Below, piece by piece: positions 1 to 9,412 of a stretch of DNA of 63,232 nucleotides. Position numbers and translations under genes: made by a program. Below the pieces are notes generated by a model. That model worked only from the letters and a program-made list of their open reading frames with translations. It did not search any database and had not been told where the DNA came from. The stretch is from CAMLDH01 sp966250375 (GTDB lineage Bacteria; Pseudomonadota; Gammaproteobacteria; Burkholderiales; Burkholderiaceae_D). The stretch spans positions 1 to 63,232 of the forward strand of contig CBINHE010000012.1 of NCBI GenBank assembly GCA_966250375.1, given 5' to 3'. The stretch's first letter is position 1; each line of letters starts with the position of its first letter.

Positions 1-2
1 AT

Positions 3-89
3 TCACTTGGCATTCTTGGCGATGCTGCTCAGAAGATCGTGAACACGCTCTTAGAGAAAATTGGTTTGGGAGAGCGGTGTGTCGAATAA
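3..89 (+). CDS. C-terminal tail of an upstream gene, truncated by window edge
   Basis: The frame is open from the first bases and ends at TAA (87-89), giving a 28-residue tail that reads like a helical protein C-terminus (contains GDAAQKIVNTLLEKIG). The stop overlaps the likely GTG start of the acyltransferase at 79 by 11 bases, the usual sign of translational coupling in an operon. Too little is visible to name the family; given the neighbours, a polysaccharide-locus protein is plausible but is inference. Confidence 0.5.
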   Translation, partial: SLGILGDAAQKIVNTLLEKIGLGERCVE

Positions 90-1215
90 CATTTCCGCAT
101 TCGTGTCGCAATGGATGCAAGGTCACTTCGAGTCGTCGCGTAGCGGCGTCGGCGACAACATCAAGCCAATGGAGGGCTTGCGCGGATTTGCCGTATTTCT
201 GGTGTTCATCGTCCACTATGTCTCGATGACTGAGCCGTGGATTGAAAAAGGCGCATTTGCGTCAATGATGCTTGGCGCGGCGCATACGATCGGTAATGCT
301 GGCGTTGACCTGTTTTTCATCTTGAGCGGTTATCTGATTTATGGCTCGCTGATAGCGCGTCAACAGCCGTTCATTAAGTACATGCAACGCCGGATTGCTC
401 GGATATACCCAGCATTCACCGCAGTCTTTTTAGCGTATGTGGCTCTATCGTTTGTCATCCCATCGCAAAGCAAGATACCGGATGGCACTGCAAACGCGCT
501 GCTGTACCTTGCGCAAAACTTTCTTCTGCTGCCGGGTATTTTCCCACTGGAGCCGATGGTTACGGTCGCATGGTCACTCAGTTATGAGCTTTTTTACTAC
601 CTGGCCCTTCCGCTCATCATCAGCGTTTTTGTGCTTCGACGCAGAACACCGGCGCAACGCATTGTTTTCTTTTTGAGCGTAGCGATAATCGGCTCTGTGT
701 ATTGCGGTCTGTATGGCGGCCCTGTCAGACTGGTGATGTTCATCGCCGGAATACTACTATACGAGGTCATTTCAAATAAGCTGATCCCCGCCCCCACAAG
801 CGGCCTTGCTATTGCCGCGCTGACTGCCGGGCTGCTTTGCCTTCTACTACCGATTCAGGGTGCACCCGGCTATACAACCAAGACCACGGTCCTGTTCGCT
901 TGCTTCTTCGTATTGTGCCTTACCTGCTTTACCGCACCGCAGGCGCGAATCACGAAGGCATTCACATGGACGCCTGTTCGCTGGCTAGGCAATATGAGCT
1001 ATTCGTATTATTTGCTGCATGGCTTGACGCTAAAGACCATTTTCATGGTCATGCACTCGGTTATCCAGTCGCCAGATAACGGCTTTGCATTAACGATTGC
1101 AGTCATGCCAGTAGCATTTGCCATCACACTGCTGTCGTCTGCTGCGTTATTCATTTTCATCGAGCGACCATTCTCGATCATGCAAAAAACGCGCAAAGCA
1201 TTACTGACCGTTTAG
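79..1215 (+). CDS. Acyltransferase 3 (OafA-like) membrane O-acyltransferase
   Basis: Predicted integral-membrane acyltransferase of the acyltransferase 3 family, which transfers acetyl or other acyl groups to surface polysaccharides. The N-terminal motif MEGLRGFAVFLVFIVHY (the R/H region of the family) is followed by about ten hydrophobic segments and FFILSGYLIYG; near the C-terminus MSYSYYLLHG matches the family. Length (378 aa) is normal. The frame could open at TTG 61, but GTG 79 has a GGGAG ribosome site at 68-72 and overlaps the upstream stop, so 79 is preferred. The TAG stop (1213-1215) coincides with the left edge of an inserted TA-flanked element, so the original 3' end may have been altered. 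Substrate is inferred from context only. Confidence 0.85.
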   Translation: MSNNISAFVSQWMQGHFESSRSGVGDNIKPMEGLRGFAVFLVFIVHYVSMTEPWIEKGAFASMMLGAAHTIGNAGVDLFFILSGYLIYGSLIARQQPFIKYMQRRIARIYPAFTAVFLAYVALSFVIPSQSKIPDGTANALLYLAQNFLLLPGIFPLEPMVTVAWSLSYELFYYLALPLIISVFVLRRRTPAQRIVFFLSVAIIGSVYCGLYGGPVRLVMFIAGILLYEVISNKLIPAPTSGLAIAALTAGLLCLLLPIQGAPGYTTKTTVLFACFFVLCLTCFTAPQARITKAFTWTPVRWLGNMSYSYYLLHGLTLKTIFMVMHSVIQSPDNGFALTIAVMPVAFAITLLSSAALFIFIERPFSIMQKTRKALLTV

Positions 1216-1478
1216 AGCGGTTTTCGTATGAGTGGGCGGGTGATGCGGTTTGGTTTGGAGTGTAGGGCAAGGAGTGAGGAGCGCCGTGTGGCGAGCCACA
1301 CAAGGTGCAGCAGGGAATTCGGATCGCATGCGGTCCGCCTGAGTAACGGTATTGCCTTGCAAGGCAATACGCCTTTCCCACGCCTGCACAACGGTGTCGC
1401 CCTGCAAGGGACGAGCAACGCCGCCATGCGCTCCAAAGCGGCCCGCACCGCCCGTACACTCATACGAAAACCGCTCTA
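1213..1478. mobile_element. MITE-like element, family A copy 1 (TA-flanked, 20-bp perfect terminal repeats)
   Basis: A non-coding 266-bp element bounded by TA on both sides. The left end GAGCGGTTTTCGTATGAGTG (1215-1234) is matched exactly by its reverse complement at 1457-1476. TA flanks with short terminal repeats are typical of IS630/Tc1-mariner-derived MITEs. The left TA supplies the stop codon of the upstream acyltransferase. It carries the internal palindromic module described separately. Related ends occur at 29974-30145 and 39618-39726. Alternative: a bidirectional terminator or repeat that merely resembles a MITE. Short open frames inside on either strand look like noise. Confidence 0.75.
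1305..1372. repeat. Shared internal palindromic module (copy in element A1)
   Basis: Contains AGCAGGGAATTC, then a near-palindrome GGATCGCATGCGGTCC (1321-1336) and a perfect 22-bp palindrome at 1349-1370 centred on TTGCAA. The same order of parts recurs at 33723-33784 and, on the other strand, at 41979-42046; decayed versions are at 17047-17075 and 63205-63232. The module is shared by elements whose termini differ, so it is a unit of its own. Confidence 0.7.
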
Positions 1479-1481
1479 AAG

Positions 1482-2714
1482 TTAAAGTGACGCTCGCACA
1501 ATCTTGGCGACATCGCTAAACAGTTCCGGATAGGAGGCCAGGCACGCAGCCCTCTCCCTTTCAATACGCTGCCGGTTTTCATCCAAACCAGACAGCGTAA
1601 GCGGGAAGCCCAGGTCTCCTGTCACGAAGGGCTCCTTTGGCTTGTCAAGAAGGCGCGCCAACATTACATCGCCCAGCGCCGGCTTGAAATGACCGGCCTC
1701 CCAGTACCATTGGGTACTTTTTGTTGTGTCGCCTTTCTCCGGAATGATCTCGCACTGGAAATTTGAAAAGCCGCTGAAGTCCCACAGCGTGATGCGCGAA
1801 TCGGGATTCGCTTTTCTAACGGCGTCCACTTCGCGAGCAAGCAATCTCTTCCATTCTTCGAATAACGGCCACAAACCAGTTTGTTCAAACATCGCAAGAA
1901 TCTGCGCATGATATGGATAAATAATTAAATGCAGTTCAGTATTTTCCCTTGAGACCGCTGAAAAAAATGCCCGCAATTCATCCAAGTCTCGAGAGCTACC
2001 GGTTTCCGGAGCAATCAGGCTGCGCGGTTTGCGAACATAGCTTTTTGCATTTTCCATGGCTCGCTGCTGGAACAATGCGTTATATCCCTCCTCGCGCGCA
2101 TACTTCTTGTATTCTTGCAGCGGATTGAAGCCTCGCAAGGTCATGGTCTCTGCCTCTAGACGATGCTGAATTTGGAGCGTCTTCATCGCATCCAAGGTGG
2201 AGCTCAGCGAAAAGAGGGTCTCGAACTTCCACTTTAATCCATCCACTGCATGCGCAGACTTGGCTACCTGATATGGCGGTTGCGAAGTAGATGGATCGAT
2301 TAGAAAATCAAGAAATTCAAGACCCAGCACGATCATCGCGGGTTTCTGTCCCACGTCCCGCAAATATTCGAATTCTCTTCGCGCGGTCGAAACTCTGGTG
2401 CCGGATATGGACAGGTTATAGGCGGAATATCCATGCGCCGAAAAACCAGTGTAATCAGGATTCAACCCGATTTCAGCACGTGAATTTCCCATCATGAATA
2501 CATTGGCATTCATGGCACGCGCACCGGTCAATTTAATCTCCTCCTGGTATCGGTCCGGCGTCGGTTTGATGCGGTTGAAACCCGGAATGTCGACCAGTCG
2601 ATGGATTTGGTAAGGGTCAACGACAACGACAAGCAGCACTGCAAGAAGAGCCCCCACAAATATCACGGCGGTAGTCCATGTCAGGAAGCGAACGAAATCC
2701 CGGTTAGCGGCCAT
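1482..2714 (-). CDS. Membrane-anchored SGNH-like protein, partner of the MBOAT acyltransferase
   Basis: 410 aa with a single N-terminal transmembrane segment (about residues 10-33) and a periplasmic domain. MMGNSRAEIGL places Ser78 in a GNSR context resembling the first block of SGNH/GDSL hydrolases and of AlgJ/AlgX-like acetylation partners; I do not see an unambiguous DxxH block, so catalysis is uncertain. It starts 12 bases after the MBOAT gene with a good AAGGAA site (2722-2727), so the two are one operon. By analogy with AlgI/AlgJ, the MBOAT protein would move acyl groups across the membrane and this protein would place them on a polysaccharide. Confidence 0.6.
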   Translation of the reverse strand: MAANRDFVRFLTWTTAVIFVGALLAVLLVVVVDPYQIHRLVDIPGFNRIKPTPDRYQEEIKLTGARAMNANVFMMGNSRAEIGLNPDYTGFSAHGYSAYNLSISGTRVSTARREFEYLRDVGQKPAMIVLGLEFLDFLIDPSTSQPPYQVAKSAHAVDGLKWKFETLFSLSSTLDAMKTLQIQHRLEAETMTLRGFNPLQEYKKYAREEGYNALFQQRAMENAKSYVRKPRSLIAPETGSSRDLDELRAFFSAVSRENTELHLIIYPYHAQILAMFEQTGLWPLFEEWKRLLAREVDAVRKANPDSRITLWDFSGFSNFQCEIIPEKGDTTKSTQWYWEAGHFKPALGDVMLARLLDKPKEPFVTGDLGFPLTLSGLDENRQRIERERAACLASYPELFSDVAKIVRASL

Positions 2715-2726
2715 CCTGCTTTTTCC

Positions 2727-4274
2727 TTAAAACTGAAAATATAAAAATTCAGCTGGACGGCTTAACGACAACAGACTGCCGACCGTTATGATGCCGATCC
2801 AGGCTGCCCAGCGCACGTTCGGCCGCCAGGTAAAATATCGCGCAAATGCGCCAGCCGCGGCGTCCTTCCTTGCCTCATAGTCCAGCGCAGGTTCAAAACG
2901 ATCCATGATCTGCTGTGTATTGGGCAGCAGAAAAGCGACGGCAGCTGCAAGCATGACCCATGTATAGGTCTGGATGAATCTTGTACCGCCTCCGAGATAA
3001 AAAGTAACGCCCCATTGCTCCAGAAAAGGCTTCAGGCCACGCAATTGTGTGCCAAGGGATTCCGGAATGCCGACGCCGAATGCGCCCAGCATCCCCTGAG
3101 CGATATAGACGGCTCTGGTGAAGTCGGTCGCACGAAAAAACACCCATGCAAAGCAGACGGCGGCGAACGTGATGAGGACGCTCACATACTTCCAGGTTCG
3201 CGAGGACGTTGGGAAGTTGATACGTTGTGCCAATGCGATCCATGCGTGGTTCACCATCAGATACGCGCCATGCAATGCGCCCCAGGCTGCAAAATTCCAA
3301 CCCGCGCCGTGCCAAAGTCCGCCCAACAACATGGTTGCCATCAAGTTGGCGTAACGCCGAACCGGCCCCTTGCGATTTCCGCCGAGAGAAAAATACAGAT
3401 AGTCCCGCAGAAAACGCGATAAGGTCATGTGCCAGCGGCGCCAGAACTCGATGATGTTGACCGCTTTATAGGGGGAATTGAAGTTAAGCGGAAGTCGGAT
3501 ACCGAACAGCCGGGACAGTCCAATGGCCATGTCCGAATAACCCGAAAAATCGAAATACAATTGAAATGTATAGGCCAGCACTCCGCCCCATGCAATCAGT
3601 AGAGATGGGGTGTCGGTTTTGTCGAAAAAAAATGTAGCATGGGGAGCGAGGTTATCGGCAATCAGCACCTTCTTTGCCAGTCCGATCGCGAAGATGGAAA
3701 GGCCTACTGCAATATTTCGGGGAGAAAGCCGGTAGGTTTCTGCTCGATCAAATTGCGGCATCATCTCTTTGTGATGCAGCACCGGGCCTGCGATCAGATG
3801 CGGAAAATAGGTAATGAACAGCAGATAGTGCAGAAACCGGTATTCCGTTACCTTGCCTTGATAAGTGTCTACAAGGAACGCAATCTGTGTAAACGTGAAA
3901 AACGAGATGCCGATCGGCAGAATGATATGCAGCGCAGGCAGCTCCGCGTGAGAGACGTAGTTGACGCTGGCGATAAAAAAATCTGCATATTTGAAGTAGG
4001 CCAGCAGCGCCAGGTTCACAACCACCGCAAACGTCAGCCAGCGCGATCTTGCGGGTGCGGTGGCATGACCGATGCGCCATCCTGCCCAATAGTTGAAACC
4101 AATTGAACTGACAAGTAGCGGGATATAGCGAGAACTCCACCATCCATAGAAGAACAGGGAGGCAAATGCCAACCAGGCCGCAGCGTATGTTTGGCTCTTT
4201 CGCGCCAGTGCAAAATAAACTATCGCAGTGAGCGGCAGGAAAAGGAAAAGGAAAGCGAAGGAGTTGAAGAGCAT
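2727..4274 (-). CDS. MBOAT family O-acyltransferase (AlgI-like)
   Basis: 515 aa, multi-spanning from residue 1 (LFNSFAFLFLFLPL). It has the family signatures YFDFSGYSDMAIGLSRLFGI, EFWRRWHMTLSRFLRDYLY and GLWHGAGWNFAAWGALHG; the His residues in the last motif are the conserved MBOAT histidines. AlgI-type proteins deliver acetyl groups for polysaccharide O-acetylation at the inner membrane. Length is typical. Encoded first in a two-gene operon with the SGNH-like partner at 1482-2714. The substrate is inferred to be the exopolysaccharide of this locus. Confidence 0.88.
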   Translation of the reverse strand: MLFNSFAFLFLFLPLTAIVYFALARKSQTYAAAWLAFASLFFYGWWSSRYIPLLVSSIGFNYWAGWRIGHATAPARSRWLTFAVVVNLALLAYFKYADFFIASVNYVSHAELPALHIILPIGISFFTFTQIAFLVDTYQGKVTEYRFLHYLLFITYFPHLIAGPVLHHKEMMPQFDRAETYRLSPRNIAVGLSIFAIGLAKKVLIADNLAPHATFFFDKTDTPSLLIAWGGVLAYTFQLYFDFSGYSDMAIGLSRLFGIRLPLNFNSPYKAVNIIEFWRRWHMTLSRFLRDYLYFSLGGNRKGPVRRYANLMATMLLGGLWHGAGWNFAAWGALHGAYLMVNHAWIALAQRINFPTSSRTWKYVSVLITFAAVCFAWVFFRATDFTRAVYIAQGMLGAFGVGIPESLGTQLRGLKPFLEQWGVTFYLGGGTRFIQTYTWVMLAAAVAFLLPNTQQIMDRFEPALDYEARKDAAAGAFARYFTWRPNVRWAAWIGIITVGSLLSLSRPAEFLYFQF

Positions 4275-4425
4275 TTTGAACTATTCAGTCATCCAAAAAA
4301 ATGGCATAGGGTGAAGCATCAGGGTCATGACGGGTTTGGCGCAGCATGCGCAAGGAGAGATCCGTACTTCATAGGATCTCGTGATATGCGAAGAATGGAT
4401 ATCACGTGACATTTTACCAATGATT

Positions 4426-4461
4426 AAGCCGCCAACACTTGTTAAAGTGTTAGCGGCTTTT
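4426..4461 (+). terminator. Hairpin with short T run
   Basis: AAGCCGCCAACACTT (4426-4440) pairs with AAGTGTTAGCGGCTT (4445-4459) with one mismatch, followed by TTTT on the + strand. It lies between the two minus-strand genes 4547-6805 and 2727-4274, so it may end transcription of the former although the T run favours the + direction. A second small dyad, GTGATAT/ATATCAC (4381-4387 and 4399-4405), lies between it and the MBOAT start and could be an operator; that is speculative. Confidence 0.5.
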
Positions 4462-4546
4462 CACTTTACTGCTACGATCGTATCGGCGATGCCGCCATTA
4501 CATGGGCGGTGCCTGCAAGTGCATCGGACAAGTCAAATGCACTACT

Positions 4547-6805
4547 CTAATTTCTCGGAACGATTGCCCATTGTGGCTCAGTAGAGTAATCCGGTTTTAT
4601 CGATCGATTAATAAAGATACTCCATGCGGTTTGGGCATTCGCAATCCCGGATGTCGCAGCTACTGCCAAGGCCGGTTGCATATTCGACGGGTAGCCCTCG
4701 GCAAAGTTTGCATAACCGGTCATTTCCCCCGCCGCCCATGCGGGGCGCGTGGTTTTTGTGTCCTTGTCCTTTTGGGTACGCCAGTCCGCTTGAGCCTGGC
4801 TGCCACAAGCCTGGTCAAGATATTTCGCGCCGGTGGAGTTAATCATCGGCGTTCCATCGCTGTTGCGCATGGTGGCCAAATATGCCTCGCTAAAAGTTGA
4901 AAAAAGCGGTGAAGTAGCGCTGGAACGCACCGCCAACGCATAAACTGCACCATCAATCCAGCAATAGCCAGGAGCGGTCATGCGTCCAACGGGGAATTTT
5001 GCCTTCCAAGCGAGGAGCGGTTGGGCCTTGGTAAAACCTAATTCGGCCAAGTAGCCCACGCTCCACGTAAAGAAGTCATCCATCCACGGCGCGAGGCCTG
5101 TTTTTGCCCCCGCTGGCGTTGTGTATGCGATTGGCGCATAGGATTGTGTCCCATCCAATACACCCAGTTGGTTCGGATTCCCGTTGGTGAAAGTAGTATT
5201 GTAAAAATCCAGATTGTATCCGACCCGATCCACAAAATACTGCTTCATCGGATGACTGTCAGGCGTAATGTACGCTACCTGTCCAAGCGTTCTTAGAGTC
5301 CATGCCTGTCCGCGTATTTCGTTCCATTTCGTCAGACCTTTGCTGAAGTCGCGATAGTATGGATTAGCCTGCACCATGTTCCAGTTGGCCCAGAACTGCA
5401 ATTCCTCCAGGTAGTAATAATCCCCGGTGACCAGGTAAGGCATATAGGCCATTGATGGTTGATGATTGCCATCCGGATTGTAATTGTATGGTGTAGTGCT
5501 GCAATCGCCGCCGCAGGCGGGGAACGACTCGCTCTTGCCAGTGGCCGGATTTATCGTATCGCCAGAACGGCCGAGCAGCGTCATGTAAGGATAGTCAATC
5601 AATGACACGGGCCGATCGGTCTTCTTGTCACGATAATGGATCGGCCAACTGCCTGCCAAATCACCCACGCCCAGAGTCACGTTCTTGGCCCTGCGATCCA
5701 TGCTGATCAGGTACATGGCGGCCCACTGCGGAAGCGGCCCAATGTCCGGACGCCCGCCAGCCATCGGCATGGCCGGCGTTACGATACCGGGCCCCATTGG
5801 ACCGTTGCTGGAGGCCGACCATTTACTGTCCAGGCTATTCAGGCCAGTCGAGGAAATGGTAATGCTGGTGTCATAGTTCGGCAGCGCTTTTGAGGCGATA
5901 AGATAGGCCGTATTGTGTTTGACATCGACCAGAGGTGCCCCACCCCACCAGAACGTTTTGTGCCAGCGTGCATGATGGTAATGAGTCAACGCCGATTTGA
6001 AATAGACGGATTGGCCGCCAACCAGAACCTGTGCATCATAGGTAAAATTTTGTGGCCCAGGCTCATAAGCCCAGTCGTTTTCAATGGTGACATCAACTTT
6101 CGCCTTATTGAGCCTGTTAAACGACCTGATCGCAAAGCGGGCTGTCAAATGCGGATGCACAATTCCCTGCGCCGTCTGCAGAGGGGCCGATACGAGCCAT
6201 TCATTTGCCACCGGACCGGTTAACCAAGTCGTGTATTTTCCGCTCTTGAGTAGTGCATCTGCCGATGCGCTATAAATCTGCCCACCGAGCTTGACGTGCA
6301 CGCTTGCGGTGAAACCGGCGTTAGTCAGCTCAACAGGACTGAATACGACAGGCAGCCGAGAAGTTGCCGCCCCTTTAACCAACCCAATCGTTTGTGTTTG
6401 ACCCACTGCCAAGTTGGGCAAGACGGCAGAGATGATGGCATGACGCAGAGAACCATCCGGATGCGTGGCTTTGGCGTCGACTTGCAAAGGCACTACCGTG
6501 CCATCGCTCAGCTTTCCCGTGACTGAATTTGACGCAGGTATATCACCTTGAGCGAATACTTGTCCGAAAGTGACAGGCACATTGACTTGAGCGGCCGGGC
6601 CGGAATTTCCGATTCGGATGTCGGTGAGCGCACCGGCAATGGAGGAATACGCAACCGTCGTAGCAGATGCAAGTGTCGTAGTAGATGAGGCGGCCAGTTC
6701 AGCCGCAGACACAGCAGAAGATCCTCCGCCGCACGCCGATAACATACCGCTGATTAATGTACCAAGAAGGAAGACAGCCCTAGAGGGCGAGACTATTGTT
6801 TTCAT
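4547..6805 (-). CDS. Secreted lipoprotein, RIFT-barrel/alpha-toroid type (YetA/PcRGLX-like), possible polysaccharide lyase
   Basis: 752 aa. ATG 6805 has a GGAG site directly upstream and gives a lipoprotein signal with lipobox LSAC (Cys25) followed by a GGGSS linker; an upstream in-frame ATG at 6868 would bury this signal. Residues about 55-300 (IRIGNSGPAAQVNVPVTFGQVFAQGDIP, read in part) resemble the RIFT-barrel N-terminal domain of YetA/PcRGLX-like exo-rhamnogalacturonan lyases; the C-terminal half is rich in aromatic residues (GDYYYLEELQFWANWNM) as in alpha/alpha-toroid lyases. Function is inferred from this resemblance and from the polysaccharide locus around it. It could equally be a binding protein. 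Confidence 0.6.
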   Translation of the reverse strand: MKTIVSPSRAVFLLGTLISGMLSACGGGSSAVSAAELAASSTTTLASATTVAYSSIAGALTDIRIGNSGPAAQVNVPVTFGQVFAQGDIPASNSVTGKLSDGTVVPLQVDAKATHPDGSLRHAIISAVLPNLAVGQTQTIGLVKGAATSRLPVVFSPVELTNAGFTASVHVKLGGQIYSASADALLKSGKYTTWLTGPVANEWLVSAPLQTAQGIVHPHLTARFAIRSFNRLNKAKVDVTIENDWAYEPGPQNFTYDAQVLVGGQSVYFKSALTHYHHARWHKTFWWGGAPLVDVKHNTAYLIASKALPNYDTSITISSTGLNSLDSKWSASSNGPMGPGIVTPAMPMAGGRPDIGPLPQWAAMYLISMDRRAKNVTLGVGDLAGSWPIHYRDKKTDRPVSLIDYPYMTLLGRSGDTINPATGKSESFPACGGDCSTTPYNYNPDGNHQPSMAYMPYLVTGDYYYLEELQFWANWNMVQANPYYRDFSKGLTKWNEIRGQAWTLRTLGQVAYITPDSHPMKQYFVDRVGYNLDFYNTTFTNGNPNQLGVLDGTQSYAPIAYTTPAGAKTGLAPWMDDFFTWSVGYLAELGFTKAQPLLAWKAKFPVGRMTAPGYCWIDGAVYALAVRSSATSPLFSTFSEAYLATMRNSDGTPMINSTGAKYLDQACGSQAQADWRTQKDKDTKTTRPAWAAGEMTGYANFAEGYPSNMQPALAVAATSGIANAQTAWSIFINRSIKPDYSTEPQWAIVPRN

Positions 6806-7181
6806 TTTTACTCCAATGCGCTGGCGGTTCCACGTCTTGAAGCAAGACGCGTTATTCCCGCACGGCAATATGTTCCAAGGTAGGCCATTTGTAAAAAAAG
6901 TTCAACAAAAAAAGACACACATTTTACATATTTTACAAATTCCATATTTACATTGCTAATCCACAAATTCCATCTGTGCATTGCTAATGCACAAACAAAT
7001 AGGCAATAAATGAGCAACTGGTTTGTAGACTGGCAATACTTGAGTTAAGTTTCAGTTTTTGTAACCTAGCTTGATAAATGTAAAGCATGTTGAAAAGCGC
7101 AAAGAACAAGACATGTCCGAGCAAAATAGGCTGGCATGATCTCTTTTGCGCGATTTTTGACCTACTCAAGAATGGCTGTAG
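6806..7181. other. AT-rich gap with tandem half-repeats and a dyad
   Basis: No gene is seen. Two direct repeats containing CAAATTCCAT and CATTGCTAAT lie at about 6936-6960 and 6963-6991; the second contains the dyad TGTGCATTGCTAATGCACA. This could be the control region of the minus-strand lipoprotein gene, whose start is at 6805. No promoter is called with confidence. Confidence 0.4.
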
Positions 7182-7567
7182 ATGACTAGCATCTCTGACG
7201 ACTTTCCGTCGTGGACCACGGTGCGCTACTACTGCGACCAATACAGCACAATTTGCATGAACGGAGAATCATGCCTACTTGCAAGCCTTGTTGGCGGCGC
7301 TCAAGGTCTTGGCCGATGGCGATTACACCATTGAAAATTTTGCGCAAGGCGCCAAGGAAATATTGGGGACATCGTTAGAGATCGCCAAGCGCAGTGAATT
7401 GCATACATTTGCGGAGACTCCCAAGCGATGAATGGTTGAACACTCGTTCGCATGTGGAAAATGCCGGCGGTTAGGCGTTATGGAAAAACTGTGAGCGCAA
7501 GTGCCATACCAGTTCGCAATTCGTCGTGCTGGCGTTCTTGGCGCTATTATTATTACGAAGACATTGA
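7182..7567 (+). pseudogene. Decayed IS5-family (IS427-type) transposase
   Basis: ATG 7182 opens a frame reading SISDDFPSWTTVRYY, the typical N-terminus of these transposases. The middle is deleted. From 7263 the sequence reads DGDYTIENFAQGAKEILGTS and LEIAKRSELHTF, then, after frameshifts near 7430 and 7480, LWKNCERK and QFVVLAFLALLLLRRH followed by TGA (7565-7567). These are recognisable blocks of the DDE C-terminal domain, with an in-frame stop and at least two frameshifts. It is non-functional and marks an old insertion in the gap upstream of the beta-helix gene. Confidence 0.75.
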
Positions 7568-7763
7568 ACAAGTGCTTGGCAAGCACACCATTGGCTATTT
7601 ACCAAATTAAGCTAATGCGCCCCCTCAAAAGATGGATTACTTGGCTCCTTATTGAATCGGTGAAGCGCATGATGATACTCTTCATTATCAAATGCATCAC
7701 TATTTTCAGCCGTAATGCATGCACCCTTTACCAATTCACCTCAGGACAAATCGATTACATCCC

Positions 7764-9266
7764 ATGCCTCCCAATGCATCGAATCATCTGAAACGCTTTA
7801 CATGGATTGCTCTGTTGATCATTGCCACCGCCGCGGCCTTATTGGCATTTGCATTGGAAAATATCGGCGTCCCCCCACGCTCGCTTTCCCCTTACATCGA
7901 GCGCCGGGCGTCCGGCCACAACCCGCTCATCGTCGGAATAGGCGAGTGGGCGGGACAGTCACTCATGGCAGCGGACCGGGGCAAACACCAACTCCATAAC
8001 CGCGAGTCTTTGCGAATAGGGGCACAAACCAATGAAGCGCCCCTGATGGTGGCTAACAACGCAAGCATCACACCAGTGTTCGTCGCTTCCGTCAAAGAGG
8101 CGGCCGAAGCCATCGCACACGCACATCCAGGTGATGTCATCACCTTCATGCCGGGCACCTATCGTTTACGCGGACCGGATATGATAGCCAGTCAACCCGG
8201 CACAAAGACCGCCGGCATCACGGTGCGCGCGGCGCACCCTGGGACCGTGATCTTGGAACTTAACGCCGCCGAAGGTTTTCTGGTGTCCGCCCCATACTGG
8301 ACGTTCGAGAATCTGACAATCCGTGGTGTTTGCAAAGTCCACTCATACTGCGAACACGCTTTCCATGTCACCGCCAAGGCGATGCATTTCACGGCGCGCA
8401 ACAACACGATTCTCGATTTCAATGCGCACTTCAAGATCAACGGCGGCGGTGGATACATGCCGGATCACGGGCTAATCGAGGGTAATACACTGAGCAACAC
8501 AAGCGTCAGGGAAACCACTCACTCGGTCACCTTGATCGATTTGGTGGCGGCCAGCCACTGGGTCATTCGACGCAACCTGATCAGCGACTTCATCAAAGGG
8601 CAAGGGGATAAAATCAGTTATGGCGCCTTTGCCAAAGGTGCCGGATCAAACAACAAATTTGAACAGAATATCGTGCTATGCGAGCACCTTTTGCAAGGTG
8701 TTCCCGGCCAGCGCGTCGGGCTTTCCTTGGGCGGCGGCGCGACCGGCAAGGCATATTGCCGTGACAAGCGATGCATCACGGAGCAGGACGGTGGCGTCAT
8801 TCAATCCAACCTGATCGCATCCTGTTCGGATGATGGCATTTACCTTAACCGTGCAGCAACCAGCACGATACTTCACAATACACTGATCGACACCGGCGGA
8901 ATCACAGTCCGTTTTCCAGAGACCAGCGCGGATGTCGAAGGCAATCTGATCGACGGCACGATCCGCAACAAAGACGATGGATTGCTGCGTGCGACCGACA
9001 ATATTGAAACGACAATGACGCGTCTTTATCTCGGTCTCCATCCAGTACGCGAACTGTACGCCGATCCGACCGCACTGAATTTTTTGTGGAGCGGGAGTCC
9101 TCTCCGTCGGAATGCAGTCAACCCTGTTCCACTTGATTTATGCGGGATGCAACGCCCAGCAATGCCAGCCTACGGGGCATTCGAGAATTTCTCCGCTTGC
9201 GTTCAACAGACGAAAAACAACAAGGTGCCTGTCACGTCAGTTACAGCTTTTCCCTACCAGCAGTAG
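7764..9266 (+). CDS. Membrane-anchored right-handed parallel beta-helix protein
   Basis: About 500 aa from ATG 7764; an in-frame ATG at 7719 is possible and neither has a clear ribosome site. A transmembrane or signal anchor (TWIALLIIATAAALLAFAL) is followed by a region with GDVITFMPGTYRL and repeated NxI/NxL turns (FENLTIRGV, ARNNTILDF, IEGNTLSN, IQSNLIASC, LHNTLIDTGG), the signature of a parallel beta-helix as in PL6-type lyases and chondroitinase B-like proteins. It probably binds, cleaves or epimerises a polysaccharide in the periplasm. It sits just upstream of the nucleotide-sugar genes. The exact enzymatic activity cannot be read from the sequence. Confidence 0.7.
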   Translation: MPPNASNHLKRFTWIALLIIATAAALLAFALENIGVPPRSLSPYIERRASGHNPLIVGIGEWAGQSLMAADRGKHQLHNRESLRIGAQTNEAPLMVANNASITPVFVASVKEAAEAIAHAHPGDVITFMPGTYRLRGPDMIASQPGTKTAGITVRAAHPGTVILELNAAEGFLVSAPYWTFENLTIRGVCKVHSYCEHAFHVTAKAMHFTARNNTILDFNAHFKINGGGGYMPDHGLIEGNTLSNTSVRETTHSVTLIDLVAASHWVIRRNLISDFIKGQGDKISYGAFAKGAGSNNKFEQNIVLCEHLLQGVPGQRVGLSLGGGATGKAYCRDKRCITEQDGGVIQSNLIASCSDDGIYLNRAATSTILHNTLIDTGGITVRFPETSADVEGNLIDGTIRNKDDGLLRATDNIETTMTRLYLGLHPVRELYADPTALNFLWSGSPLRRNAVNPVPLDLCGMQRPAMPAYGAFENFSACVQQTKNNKVPVTSVTAFPYQQ

Positions 9267-9412
9267 AAGATTCGACAATGGCAATTTCATAGCGCTTTCA
9301 ATTCCTGTAATACGCTCGTAACCACTAATAGTGCAGTACCGCGAGATTGAAGGTTTTCAACGTATCTGATATATTGAAATAGGAAAATAATAGCAAAACG
9401 GAAATTTTAATC

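Noticed and set aside
1178..1479. Several 60-95 codon frames inside the element after the acyltransferase gene
   Set aside because: They exist on both strands in several frames because the DNA is an inverted repeat; none resembles a protein.
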